From: Lophium mytilinum
Lineage: Eukaryota; Ascomycota; Dothideomycetes; Mytilinidiales; Mytilinidiaceae
DNA length: 64,000 nt
Assembly: GCA_010093605.1 (NCBI GenBank)
Contig: MU004185.1
Coordinates: 579,334-643,333 of the forward strand
Direction of reading: 5' to 3'
This document shows, in pieces, positions 32,572-43,736 of the stretch; the first letter of the stretch is position 1; the number at the start of each line of letters is the position of its first letter. The notes beneath the pieces are model-generated. The model had not been told where the DNA came from, searched no databases, and saw nothing but the letters and a program-made list of their open reading frames with translations. The translations under genes and the position numbers were made by a program.

Positions 32572-35500
32572 ATGTCCCAGACTAGGTCGGACATGTCGCA
32601 ACAAGAGCGTCTACCACAGTTTCATTTTCCACCAAATGATGTAGGCACCCAAGGCCCTATTATATCAGGCTTCTTTTATTGACGAGATAAGTACTTCCAT
32701 GCCCCGACGCCCTCTTCAGCAAATTCTTTGCATCCACAATGGAGGCAAAGCGTTGGGGCTCCCGGCCACTTGGGCCTTCGCCCTTCCTCTAGCATAGAGC
32801 ACTTGCAACCAAGAAGGAGGACTCCCTCAACATCCAGGTCTGAGAATAACTACAGCCAAGCTAGCCGTCCTGTCCGCCATAATGAGAACATCAATCCTAT
32901 AGACCCTAGCCTGGATAATGGACTCATCAGTGTTGCCCGATCGCACAATAGAATGTCCATGTCAAACTTACACCAGGCTCCTGATCCAATAGCTCGTTTC
33001 TACGGCGAAGATGCCGGCCCATGGAATTCTGAGAAGGTTCTCCGAGGTCGCGTTCCTGGCCCGAAGGATGGGAGAGATATGTCCTCCAACCTAGTTCCTA
33101 ATCTACAGTTCAACAGTTACCGTGACCATCCTGGATCAGAGCTTGAGAGTACTGGAACTGGTGTAGCTGGGGACTCTGGCTATGGCACTCTTTCACAACC
33201 TGCGACGCAATCCATTGCAAGCATGGAGCCCGCAGAGTACAATCAAGATGTTCCAGCAGGTGTCGACTTCCGTTTCACCACGTTTAATATTGCGCCCGGA
33301 TCCATTCCTCTTATCAATAATCCCCGTGCTGAGAAAGCGGATCGTACTAAGCCTAGCAAAGCCAGGAATCTGAATCTCAAAGCCCTTACGTGTTCAGAGT
33401 GCGGCGAAGTAGCCAAGTGTCCGTCCGAGATGAAGTAGGAGCATCACACATGTCTTTGCTAGCCGATGCTGATACGTCACACAGAAAGCATCATCTTAAG
33501 CATGCAAAACCGCATAAATGCACCGTCAGGAACTGTCGAAGGGGCTCGAGAGGATTCACGACAATCAACGATCTGAACCGGCACAAGAAAAGTGTACACA
33601 ACATCAGCACTGGCACTACCACGAAGTCATACCAGTGTGCGTCTGAGCATTGTAGAAACAAGGGGAAGATCTGGCCGCGGTTGGACAACTTCAAGCAGCA
33701 CATACATCGGATGCATAAGGATGAGGACGTGGAGGATTTGATCAGACGGTAAGCTGAAACTAAGGCTGATATGAAATCGACGACTAACTCTTTCAGATCC
33801 TTATGGCGCGAGCGGCAACGCTCGGACTCTCCAACCCCTCAGCCCTTGTCAGTAGCACCTATGGATACCACGCTTGCCGGCATTGGCTTCGAAAGCTTCC
33901 CAATGCCGACATACACTACTCCCGGAGGTTCAAGCCTTACATCTGATCAAACTCGCCAAAACTGGGATAATCTAGATGTTAATCAAGACTTCGAAATTGA
34001 CGATCATCACGCACCCGCCAATCATGAGTACTTCACCTCATCTTCCCAACATCCCGAACGAGAAATATCCCCCGGTTATAGGCAATCTGACCATGGCAAG
34101 TCTAATCAAATGGAAGAAAACACCCCTATCTCTTGGGGAGGTAGTCCGACAAGCACCAACCTAGGAGTGTTGGCTGACGTTGCATGTAATGCATCAGGCA
34201 GCTCATCCGCAAACAACCTTCCTCAGCGGCCCACTGCCCTATCTGGAGAGCCTCAAACTAAGGCGGAGCAGCAAAAGAGAGCTGTTCTTGGCCAGGTCTC
34301 AAAATTCATTGCAGCGAGGATTCCGGAGCATACCGAAGGAAAAGCCCTGGACAAAGCGGTCTGGCGTCTCCTCAACCGTGCCACTGGTTTAGACAAAACG
34401 GATTCTCCCCGCTCTATGAATGATTCCAATAGTAGCCTCTCTGATAACGATCGATCTTCATCATCAGATGACTCAGCAGAAGGTAGCCTCGAAATGATGA
34501 CGAAAGCCGAGCTAGTAAAGGGCCTTCGAGCTTTGGCAGACGCCATCAAGCGTGACAAGGGTAATAAACACTTGGTTGGTCAAAGACAAAAGCCGTTTTC
34601 TGGCAGTAACGAAGCTTGCCCGCAGTGCCACAAGATTCTGCCTCGTAGATGTGATCTCAAGTAAGCATGCGTCTCCACTCCTTTTCGTCGCTTCCCATCA
34701 CTGATTAAATCTAGGAAACACATGAAGCGACATACACGACCATACGGATGCACTTTTCCGAAATGCAAGAGAAGCTTCGGTTCCAAGAGCGATTGGAAGC
34801 GCCATGAAAACTCTCAGCATTTCCAACTCGAGACATGGCGCTGTCAACAATTCAAAGAGCAGTCCTGCTGCGCTGAGCTCTTCTACCGCCGTGAGGTGTT
34901 TGAAGATCATCTCAAGGGAAAACACGCCGTGACCGGCGAGGAAGCTGCCTGCGAAGTCAAGACATGTCGCATCGGTCGCAACGGCCAGGGCCAATTCTGG
35001 TGTGGATTCTGTCAAAAGATCATCCCGTTGAATAACAAGCGATCTGCCGCTTGGGACGAACGGTTCAATCACATCGACGAGCACTTCCGAGACAAGATGG
35101 ACATCAACAACTGGCTGTGTCTAGAGGCGAGGAAGACAAAAGGAGAAGTGACGAAGGAGATGGACAGGGACAACTTTGATCACGAGGATGACGTCGGCGG
35201 GGAAGATTGCCAGGACGACGACAGTCCGTCAGCCAGCCAGGCGACGGATAGTCAAACCCATAGCCCAGCGGACGGGTCTAACACATCTCCGATCTTGATT
35301 GACGAGCCACCAGCGGGCTCCTCTAATCCTCGCAAACGACATTTGAGCGCCGAACCCATCTCGTCTTCGTCCTCCGCGAAACTCTCGAAAAGGAGAATAG
35401 AAGTTGTTCGCTACTGCGTAAGTACCCTACACCTCGTGCAACTTTTAGAAATTCATTGCTAACCTCGCTCTCCGCAGTGCAATTGCAGGCAGGGACCATA

Positions 35501-35630
35501 TTCCAGCAAGCTATATAACAGCTGTATGACCTGTAGTCATGAATTCTGTGTAGCCTGTTCCCGCAAGGCTGTCGCTGCAAATTCAATAGAAAACGACATC
35601 GATTTGGACATTTTTGCTCATGGGAATTGA
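32572..35630 (+). CDS. C2H2 zinc-finger protein with C-terminal Cys cluster, six exons
   Basis: Exons 32572-32640, 32692-33434, 33485-33748, 33797-34660, 34715-35417 and 35478-35630 give 931 aa. Introns are 48-60 bp, GT-AG, and four of the five split zinc-finger or basic regions cleanly. Finger group one includes CSECGEVAKC...HHLKH, CTVRNCRRGSRGF...HKKSVH and CASEHC...HIHRMH. Group two includes CPQCHKILPRRCDLKKHMKR, CTFPKCKRSFGSKSDWKRHE and FWCGFCQKII...HIDEHF. Group two parallels the 1345-aa and 544-aa proteins. The last exon encodes CNC-x12-CMTC-x4-CVAC, a likely extra zinc site. The first exon is the weakest part: the start could be 32572 or 32593. Predicted nuclear regulator, target unknown. 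Confidence 0.8.
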
Positions 35631-36005
35631 AAAACGGGCGAGGTGGAATGTTTTGGCGTCGAATGAAAATGAACTACCTTGACGTCCTTCGGCATGAGGT
35701 TTGATGGTTTAAGATGTCTTTGGATGATATTTATATACCCATAAATGCTACTATTTTCACGATTACCCTACTATCTTCTCGTTCTTCGTTCTTCTCTGCA
35801 ATCAAGCTGATCCGTCTTGTAAGCTTGATGCTTTTATGATTTTATAGATCTCTACCACATAGAGATTAAGCTCAAAGGAACGAAGGAAAAGCGTGGTGGG
35901 TAAATCTGTTACACCGTATTGAAACTCTGCAGCCCAAAATCCATAAAGAAAGGCTATCCCCCATCACTCCCGCTCACCAAAATCAGACACGTCCGACGAG
36001 ACACC
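35631..36005. other. Intergenic 375 bp
   Basis: 3' flank of the 931-aa C2H2 gene and promoter of the next small C2H2 gene. It has an AT-rich centre near 35.7-35.9 kb. Nothing else is seen. Confidence 0.5.
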
Positions 36006-36875
36006 ATGGACCCCAGCCAATCTTACACCAATCAGTTCGAAGGTTACGACGACACGATGCCCACGACGGCTTCCTCCCATGCCGACCTCGCCGGCTTCGA
36101 CATGGACCTCAGCCTGGACGGAACCTTCGATTCGTCGCCCTTTCTCCTGACCGACGCCGACATCATGCAGTACTCCAACGCCTTCAGCGCTGCACCTGCC
36201 TCCTTCACCACTCAGGACCCGACGTTCCTCCAAGCCGACATGGACGCCAATGCCAACCAGATCGCTGATTGGTCGCCCTTTCCCAATCCGGACGAGGCTC
36301 TCATGCAGCCCTTCACCGGGGGAAGTTCCTTCATGCCAACTCAGGATCCTTTTGCCGACTCAGCCTTCGCACAAGGCATCTTCATCGACGCGGACCCTGG
36401 CTTGCAGGGCACCATCGATTCGTCGCCCTTTGCTCTCCAGCATGAGACATTCATGCACCAGGACCTCTCGGCTGCTTGCGGCCAACCAAACCTTGCTCTG
36501 AATGATCAGCCACTGCCTATTCAGGCTGGTGGCGGTCATTTGGAGGCTCGGTAGGTTTTTTTTTTTTTACTAATTTCCCGCAGTGGCGGAGCACCCCCAA
36601 TAGCTCCCGCGACCGACACCGATACGCCACCTCAGTGGTCATGTGCTTGGCACGAACCCTGCCCGAGGATCTTCACCCGTCTCCCAGACATGGAACGTCA
36701 CGTGAAGAACGTTCACATCAAAGATGAAGAGTGGTGGTGCCCCATCCCAACCTGTGCTCGCAGCTTCACTCGTGGGAGAGATCTCCAGGGCAGAAGACGT
36801 GGACCCTTCCCTCGCAAGGACAAGCGCGACGAGCACGTCAGGAAGGTCCATGGAGAAGACGCTATGGAGGAGTGA
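36006..36875 (+). CDS. Small C2H2-type zinc-finger protein, 278 aa
   Basis: Exons 36006-36550 and 36584-36875 give 278 aa. The start (ACACCATGGACCC) has a good context. An in-frame ATG 29 codons upstream is possible but adds a basic, unconserved-looking leader. Residues 1-180 are acidic with repeated short segments such as DSSPFLL/DSSPFAL and DPTFLQADM/DPFADSAF, resembling an activation domain. The C-terminal part holds two fingers: CAWHEPCPRIFTRLPDMERH with VKNVH, then CPIPTCARSFTRGRDL, whose His pair (DEHVRKVH) comes after an Arg-rich insertion. The intron is only 33 nt with a long T run. No other donor keeps the frame. Probable DNA-binding regulator. Confidence 0.78.
36551..36583 (+). other. 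Very short (33-nt) predicted intron
   Basis: GTAGGT donor, a run of T, ACTAAT branch-like site, CCCGCAG acceptor. It is well below the 47-nt minimum of the other introns in this window. Only this donor gives the phase needed to enter the zinc-finger exon. Confidence 0.6.
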
Positions 36876-37305
36876 AGCACTGCTCCCGTGGTGGACTGAG
36901 ACGGGAGGAAGGATGATGGAGACGTGAGGTGTAATGATGGGAGGAGTCGATAGGTTGAGAGCTGGGATTGGTCACTGCGTTTTCATGAGGGGATTCCGTT
37001 AGTACTTAGGTAGATGAATGGTAGCTGTCTTTGCTTGGGACTTTGCTCTACAACTAGACTATGAACGTGCTGTGTGATAGTGGTCACAAGAGGAACAGAC
37101 CAGACCACATAAAGGCTTCACTTACTTGATTTAGGAAAAGCCGATCCTTTCCCATTGCAATCTATATACCAAAACTAAAGATACCTGCCATTACCTACCC
37201 GCCTAAGAGCCCTCCTCCCCGGATCACGCAAGCACCAAACCCAATCCGCACTCGCACCCTATTACACGTTCCAATCTCCCCACCGCCACTCGCACCCGAC
37301 ACCAC
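36876..37305. other. Intergenic between convergent genes
   Basis: Shared 3' region of the small C2H2 gene (+) and the Pro/Arg/Ser-rich gene (-). No element is recognised. Confidence 0.5.
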
Positions 37306-39549
37306 CTACACATCTCTATACTGCATCACACTCTCCGCCCCCTTCCTATCCGGCACTCTAACCGTCCTCGTCTCCTCCAAAAACCTCGCCATCTTCCCAT
37401 CGTCATCACGTCCCCAAACCTCCTTCACATCGACGAACTCCACAGTCCCATTCTCACTAGTTCCAGAGTCAGTGCCGTCCTCCCACGGCGGTTTGGTAGG
37501 TGGCGGAGCAGGGGGCGCAGGCGGCGGCGGTGGCGGCTGTGGTGTCGGCGAGCGGATGGGCACGATATAGCGAACTCCTGGCCCACCGCGGTAGAAGCCT
37601 TGGTCCTCCGAGATGCGAGTACGCTCAAGTTCGAGTTCTAGTCGGTTGACAGGATCCGCCGGCGGGGGACTGAAAGGAGTCGGGCGGGGAACGGGGCTGC
37701 GAGAAGGGGGAGGTTGGTAGTAGTTGTAGTCTTGGAGGCGTGTGCCTGTGAACAATCAGTTTAGCGTTGTTCGATTTCTATAAAAATATCGAAGCAGCCC
37801 GACCAGTGTCAGATAACAGTACATTGGGACTTACCCGGCGGCGTCTCGTCCCTGCTGAAGTGTGCGTCCCCTCCATACAGCCTCTCCCGTGATCGGCCTC
37901 GCCAGAATTCGGCACTGCTCTCCGTGACGGAACGTGGTCGCGGGGACGGCGGTGGTGGAGCGAATTGGACCCGAGGGCCCCCTACTTCCACCATCATGCT
38001 CGCTTTGCTCATACGCGACTCCTGCTGGCGTGGAGGAGAGCGCGTACGACTTAACGAACGCAGTATGCCCCTCACCCTGGATCTGTCACGTCGTCGAAGG
38101 ACTGGAGGCGGAGACGGAGATGGCGAGCGATGACCGTAGCTGAACGCCTCGGGATGAGATGCTATACGCCGCTCTGCATCTGCGCGCGATTCACGTGTTA
38201 AGAAATGTGTGACTTCGATCTCAGGAGACCGGGTATGCGGGCGATGTCCGAAAGGAGACTGCGATCGATATGCATCCAGCGCACGGTGAACGCTCTCGCG
38301 GACTGTCTTCGTCTTGATGACTTCCCGTTCTGGCGAACTGTAGGTTGACGAGCTGCGGTGGATTACCCGCGTCCGCACCTCTCGGACTGGACTTGGCGAG
38401 GTGGAAGAGGTGCGAAGTGTGATCCTCGTCCGGCTGTGCCCTCGAGCACGAGGCGCATCGCGACTCAAGGAGCGTGTTCGCCGAACAACGATCCTCTCTG
38501 AGCTGCTTGATCTACCTCTAGCCCTTCCGCGCTCACGATCAGGGCTTGTGATCTCGATCCGGATGGCACGCTCTTCTGGAGATTTGCGGCGCATGATGCT
38601 CTTTCGGCGGATGACACGACGGGGTCTTCCACGTTCTTTCTTGTCGCACTTCGCGCAGGTGCCTTGGATCGTGGGCTGGCCTGGAATAACCGGGAAGTGG
38701 TGGTGGAACTTCCTAGAGCGCGGCTGGTTGCATTTGATACAGACATGGCAGTGCATGACGTGGGTCGGAGGCGGTTGAGGAGCGGGAGGAGGTACTGGTT
38801 TAGGAGGCGGCTGCTGCTCACGGTAATGGAAGTACTCGTATTCGTGTGTTCTCTCCGCTGGTGGCTGCGTAGCGGACGACGACCGCGATGGCGATGGTGA
38901 CGCTTCATTCTGATATACATATCCCTCATATCGCGCCGACGGGCCTACAGCCAATTTGGTCTGGGGGGCCGGTTGCTGCTGATACGGGTATCCGGCTTGG
39001 TATTGAGGCGTCGGTGGAGGGTAAGATCGAGGGAGAGTTACATAAGTTGGTGTCGAGCTGGCGCGATTCTTGGTCCTGCGCAATTTTCTTTCGTCAATCA
39101 ATGACATCGCGAGTGCGTCGAATAAACCAAAGCTTTTGAAGCGATGCGAGTTTTTTGGATAGACTAACTGGGTATATGGATCAGGGGCAGGGGGATGTGC
39201 CGGTGCAAAATCAGAACCAGGAATCATGTAGTATACTGACTGGCTGCTCTGCGGAACCACCTGGCTGTTTTGCGCAGGCTGCATATTGACCGCCGTCGTC
39301 ACCGTCGCTACCTGTCTGTTGCTGTTGTCTTGAGGCATTGGGTTACCCGCCGAATCAACCCGCTGCGACAGAGGCGTTGGAGCTGCTTGGGGAGCCGTTT
39401 GGACTCTGCGACAGCTGTTAGCTGCGCGCGTCTAGATCATGCATGGACGAAACTTACGCGGGATAGTAGTACTGCTGCTGCTGCCCGGTGTTGGCGGCGT
39501 AGGCTGCATAGTAGGCATTCAAGGCGTTGTTGTAAGCTTGGTCTGCCAT
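37306..39549 (-). CDS. Pro/Arg/Ser-rich protein with zinc-ribbon-like Cys cluster
   Basis: Exons 39549-39458, 39405-37835 and 37745-37306 give 700 aa. Introns are 52 and 89 bp, GT-AG. The N-terminus is Ala/Tyr/Gln-rich (MADQAYNNALNAYYAAYAAN). Prolines dominate up to about residue 245. Five cysteines follow: C250, C253, C256 (CHVCIKC) and C281, C284 (CAKC), separated by a His-rich segment, which suggests a small zinc site. Residues about 290-520 are rich in Arg-Ser and SPERE/SPVRE-type repeats resembling RS domains. The C-terminus has a long proline run and an ordered-looking tail (EFVDVKEVWGRDDDGKMARF). RS domains and low complexity fit an RNA-associated nuclear protein, but that is inference. 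I do not recognise an orthologue. Confidence 0.78.
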
Positions 39550-40344
39550 GGTGCACTCCGGACTCGCGCCCGTTCTCGAAGAGAGGAGATATAGACGATG
39601 GCAGGAGCAGGAGCTTGGACAGGATAGCAAGGGCAAGAAAGAACAATGTGGTGATGCAGTGTCGGAGGAGAGAAGTCCGGAGGTCGCGGGCAGGTAGGAG
39701 GACCGTGGAAAAGAGGAAGTCGCACGGGCAGTCTGGTCACGCGCCAACGAAAGCAACGACGAAAATGCAGGACTGATAAGGACCTGAGAGGAGAAGAGGC
39801 AATGACGCTGATAAGGTCGGGTGTGGTGATTCAATGGTTGGATGGGGCAAGTCTACATGCTCAACCGCTTCACCGAGATATGAATTTAGCGATCCATCAC
39901 ATCGAAGAAAGCTTGAGACGCGACAACAGGGAAATCCCGACTGAATCCAGCTGCTATCTCCCCATCTTGCATCGCATCTACCAGGTCTACAGCACCAGGA
40001 ATTGATTGTGCGTACACTTCGTTGTCACGTTTGGAGGTCCAATGTTTCAGTTGGAAATATGATAGGACGCAAGTGAAACATGTTGAACGACCTACAAACT
40101 CACCAAGCCACCTCAGACGATGGCATCTAACGGTACTTGTAAGGTATCATACCAAAAAGGCACAATTGCCGCCAGTCCCGCAACATTGGCTACTCACGTA
40201 CAACCACAGGATCTTGATCTCAGCCGCCTTTGTAGAGACCTATTCATTTTATTCTTCCAAACGCCCCCACATGCCTGTGACGCTTGTTGATACAATTCCC
40301 AAAATCCTCAACGGTAAGCATACCCACCCATATAAATGACTATC
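39550..40344. other. Intergenic 0.8 kb
   Basis: 5' region of the Pro/Arg/Ser-rich gene and 3' flank of STT3. No gene or repeat is seen. Confidence 0.5.
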
Positions 40345-42849
40345 TTACTCTACTCTCAATGTCCTCGCGCCTTTCCTTTTATGCGCCCTCTTCTTCTTAT
40401 TACCCTTGTCAAAGGCAACAGCGCTCCCATGATCACGACCAAAGTTATCAAGGTCCTTGACCTTGTAAATTCGGATGATCCAGTTCTCGCTGGTAAACGC
40501 CTCTTCGATGGTAGTGAGCTGAGGCCCTTCTGCGGGCAGCCGCGTGTTTCGGACACGGTCCTGTGCCTGTCCAGCGGGGAACAGCGCGTTATAGTTGTAG
40601 TAGGACATCTTGTACCTGATGTGACAGTGAGTAGATGCCACATATAATAGAATAAAAAGACTTACATCAAGCTGTTCTTCATGGTTGGCGTAGCCTCGTC
40701 GTCAACCCGGTATTCGCCTCTTGCCGTGAAAAAGTTGCGCTCCTTGACTTCATCTGGCCAGATGCCCTCCGCAATCCTAACCATCCACAGAAACTTGTTG
40801 ATATCATCACCAGAGTACCCAAGAAGACCACCAAACACGACGAGCACATAGTCGACCTCATGCTGGCGCATGATAGGGTAGCTGACCTCTTCTCTGGAGC
40901 TCATCGCCTTACCAACGGTGGCAATGTGCGTGTTGTTCCACGTGTTGTTGTCGACCAACGTTGGGCGGTCTGCCATTCCACCAATCTGATAGCCGTAATC
41001 CCACCAGCTCATAATCTTAGCATTCTCGGGGGTGTTCTGGCGGAGCCAGTAGTAGGCCTCTCGGTAGTCATCGATGATGTGCTGGCTCCCGTCGGGAAGT
41101 CTACTGGCCAGAACGACCGAAGGAGACGAATAGGCGTTTGAAGTGACCCAGGTGCAGTGCATCACAAAGAGCATCAGGTAAACAGTAGAAGCTGCGACGA
41201 CCGTAAGCTTCGACGTATACGAGTAGATCCCGACGATCGGGTTCCTGGTAGAGCGGAGCCCGTCGGGTAGCATAGCTGAAGCTGCTGCTACGCTTGCTGA
41301 AGCAGGTGTTCCATTTGCTTGAACCTCTGGCGTCGGACTGTCGATGCTCATATAAGTGTCTAGAATCTGGGAAAATGCAATTGCGGAAGCAACGCAAACG
41401 ATTGGCGTGAGGGTCAACATCAACCGGACCATAACACCTGCGAAGTAGCTGGCAAGCACTGCGTATATAACGATGAAGACTTGCTCGTCGGTCAACTTGC
41501 GGAAGCACATGTAGACACCGGCCGGGAAAAGCCAGATCATCATGCTCAGGTCGAAGAAGAAGGCCGGCCACGCGGTTGGCTGATGCTCGGAAACGGAGGC
41601 AATAATGGGAATATGGATCTTGGCGTAGCCAGTATCCCAAAGAGAGTAGAATCGTCCGGTCCAAGGAGCAATAACTCCAGAAACAGTAAGCAGGACGAGG
41701 CCTCCGAACGACACCGCGAAGATTACAAGGACGAGCGCTCGGAGGAGAGTCTGGAATTGCCTGCTCGGGAGCTGGTTGCGCACGAATTCGACGAATCCCA
41801 CGATTTGGAGAAGACCGAAGACACCTATGCAAGTTAGACTACGCTCAAATTTGTTACGATCAGGAACATATACCAAGTGCGGACATGTGCTCGCTACTCC
41901 GGATCGGCAGGAATCCCACGAAGGGAATCTGCATGCTCGCAAGCGTCCCAAGCGCATACCAGGAGGTGTAGCTCACATAGAGCCTCGGGCTATACCGTCC
42001 CATGCAGATCAGAACGAAGGCATGGAGAGGCAGCAAGTTCGTAATGAACACATATCCACCCCACGCCGAGACCATATATCCGTAGAATAGCGCGGTCAAC
42101 GCGCCCCAGAAGACCGAGCCGAGCTTAACAGCCTTAATCCAGAGGAAGAAGGTGAACACCAGCAAGAAAATGGCGATGGCCTCGTTGTCGTAACTACCAG
42201 CCACCGAACGGGAGATATAGCCTGGTGTGATGCCCATGAAAGCTGCGGCGAGGAGACCAGCGGAGGGCGAAGTGACCATCTCATTAGTCAAGAGGTATGT
42301 AGCAAACGCCGTCAGGCCTGAAAAGCCTGGCGCAAGCAGGACGCAAATGTTCCGAATGTCGACGGGGAAGGTAAGGAAGCGGAGGACGTGGTAGATGATG
42401 CCGCTGGTCACCATCAAGCCAGGGTAGAGAGTGCCTCCTGTAACTCGACCAAGCGGATGCCATGTTCCTAGGGAGTGATCCAGATCAGAATATGTTCTCC
42501 TTTACAATGGGATGTTGAGGCTGTCGAGATCAAAGGAGGGGGCTTACGGTCGTCAAACCAATCCCAAAAGCTGTAGAATCCATTCTGGACAAGATATTTC
42601 GTCGCTCGGAAATTGAACCAGGGATCGACTATACACAACAGTCAGTCAATTGATCTTTGTTCATAGTTTCGAGTCGAGACACTCCAGGGACTAACATTCG
42701 TGGATAATGCTCTCGAACCGAATAACGCTGAAGAGCCGACTCGACACTGCCGCAGCAGCAATTGTGAGCAGAATTATAACTCTGAGCAAGCTCCGGGTAT
42801 TAGGGCCGGTGAGCTGCTTCAGGAGCGGGTCCACTGGCGAGGTGGCCAT
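40345..42849 (-). CDS. STT3: Oligosaccharyltransferase catalytic subunit STT3
   Basis: Exons 42849-42696, 42628-42548, 42467-41874, 41824-40666 and 40615-40345 give 752 aa, within the family range. All introns are GT-AG (67, 80, 49 and 50 bp). Catalytic features are present: EFDPWFN rebuilt across intron 1 (D53, metal and acceptor binding), SYDNEA (D172/E174), [10 protein letters not shown] in the external loop (353-362), WWDYG (about 550-554, sequon Ser/Thr recognition) and [11 protein letters not shown] (DK motif). Many hydrophobic helices precede the luminal domain. The lysine-rich tail ([12 protein letters not shown]) is cytosolic or luminal-terminal as in other fungal homologues. The enzyme transfers Glc3Man9GlcNAc2 from dolichol to Asn-X-Ser/Thr in nascent ER proteins. 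It is expected to be essential. Confidence 0.97.
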
Positions 42850-43736
42850 GATTGAGAAGGAAAGAAGTGGTGTTGAAGGATCGTGGGTTGCTCTCAAGCC
42901 GCGTCACGGAGAGCTTCCTCCAACAGGCACAGGTGTCCTCCACCAGATGAAACCTACGGCGTAGATCTCAGCACGCTAGCGAACTCTCAGCACATCTTCG
43001 CCTTCCCTTCAACCTCACCCTTCAGGAACTCCCCGCTCGTCCTGGATAGGTATCCACGCCTGAAATACAGTGTGTGGCCACAAGATCGTTTAACTAAAAG
43101 TTTATGTGCCCTCTGGAAGGCCTCTAGAAGTATACCATAGCCCCAAAACACAGTATAAACTTTACTTGAGCAAAAGATCGGTTGACACAATTCATTCGTT
43201 TTAATTTGTATTCCTTCTGGAAATATCGGATCAATCTTAACAATGGTAGACGAGTGTACTCAGTCCACCATTAGCTAGGACCCTAAGCCCATATTGACGC
43301 GCTTCAAACAGTACTATACCAGTGCAAAGAGTTAGTTTTTGACAGAATTTCACACAATCAATCGGAGCACTTCACAGTATTGCATACGTGTACAAAATTT
43401 TGAACTTTCAATGATTCAGATTTCATTTGGCATCTTGAGCCATGTGCCGGGAACTGCCTTCCCTGGACACTTTTCAACCACATTTTTTCCTCATTACCAT
43501 CCACTTCACAAAAGTCCGCGGACCGCCATACCGGACAAATTAGAGCCACTAAGGCATTATGGCCTGCCAAACATACAAGAATTGAAGAAAAGAACAAAAA
43601 CATGGGTATTCCTAGGTCTACGAAGCAGGGACAAGAACTCTCACCTCAGTAGGGGAGTGCGTTGGAGTAGGGAGTAGCGCAGGGTGGAAGGAGCGAGTTT
43701 AGGAAACTAGCTGAGCCACCTCAGACGGTCGCGACT
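42850..43736. other. Intergenic 0.9 kb, STT3 promoter and subtilase 3' flank
   Basis: No gene is recognised. The half nearer 43.1-43.6 kb is AT-richer. No repeat is seen. Confidence 0.5.
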
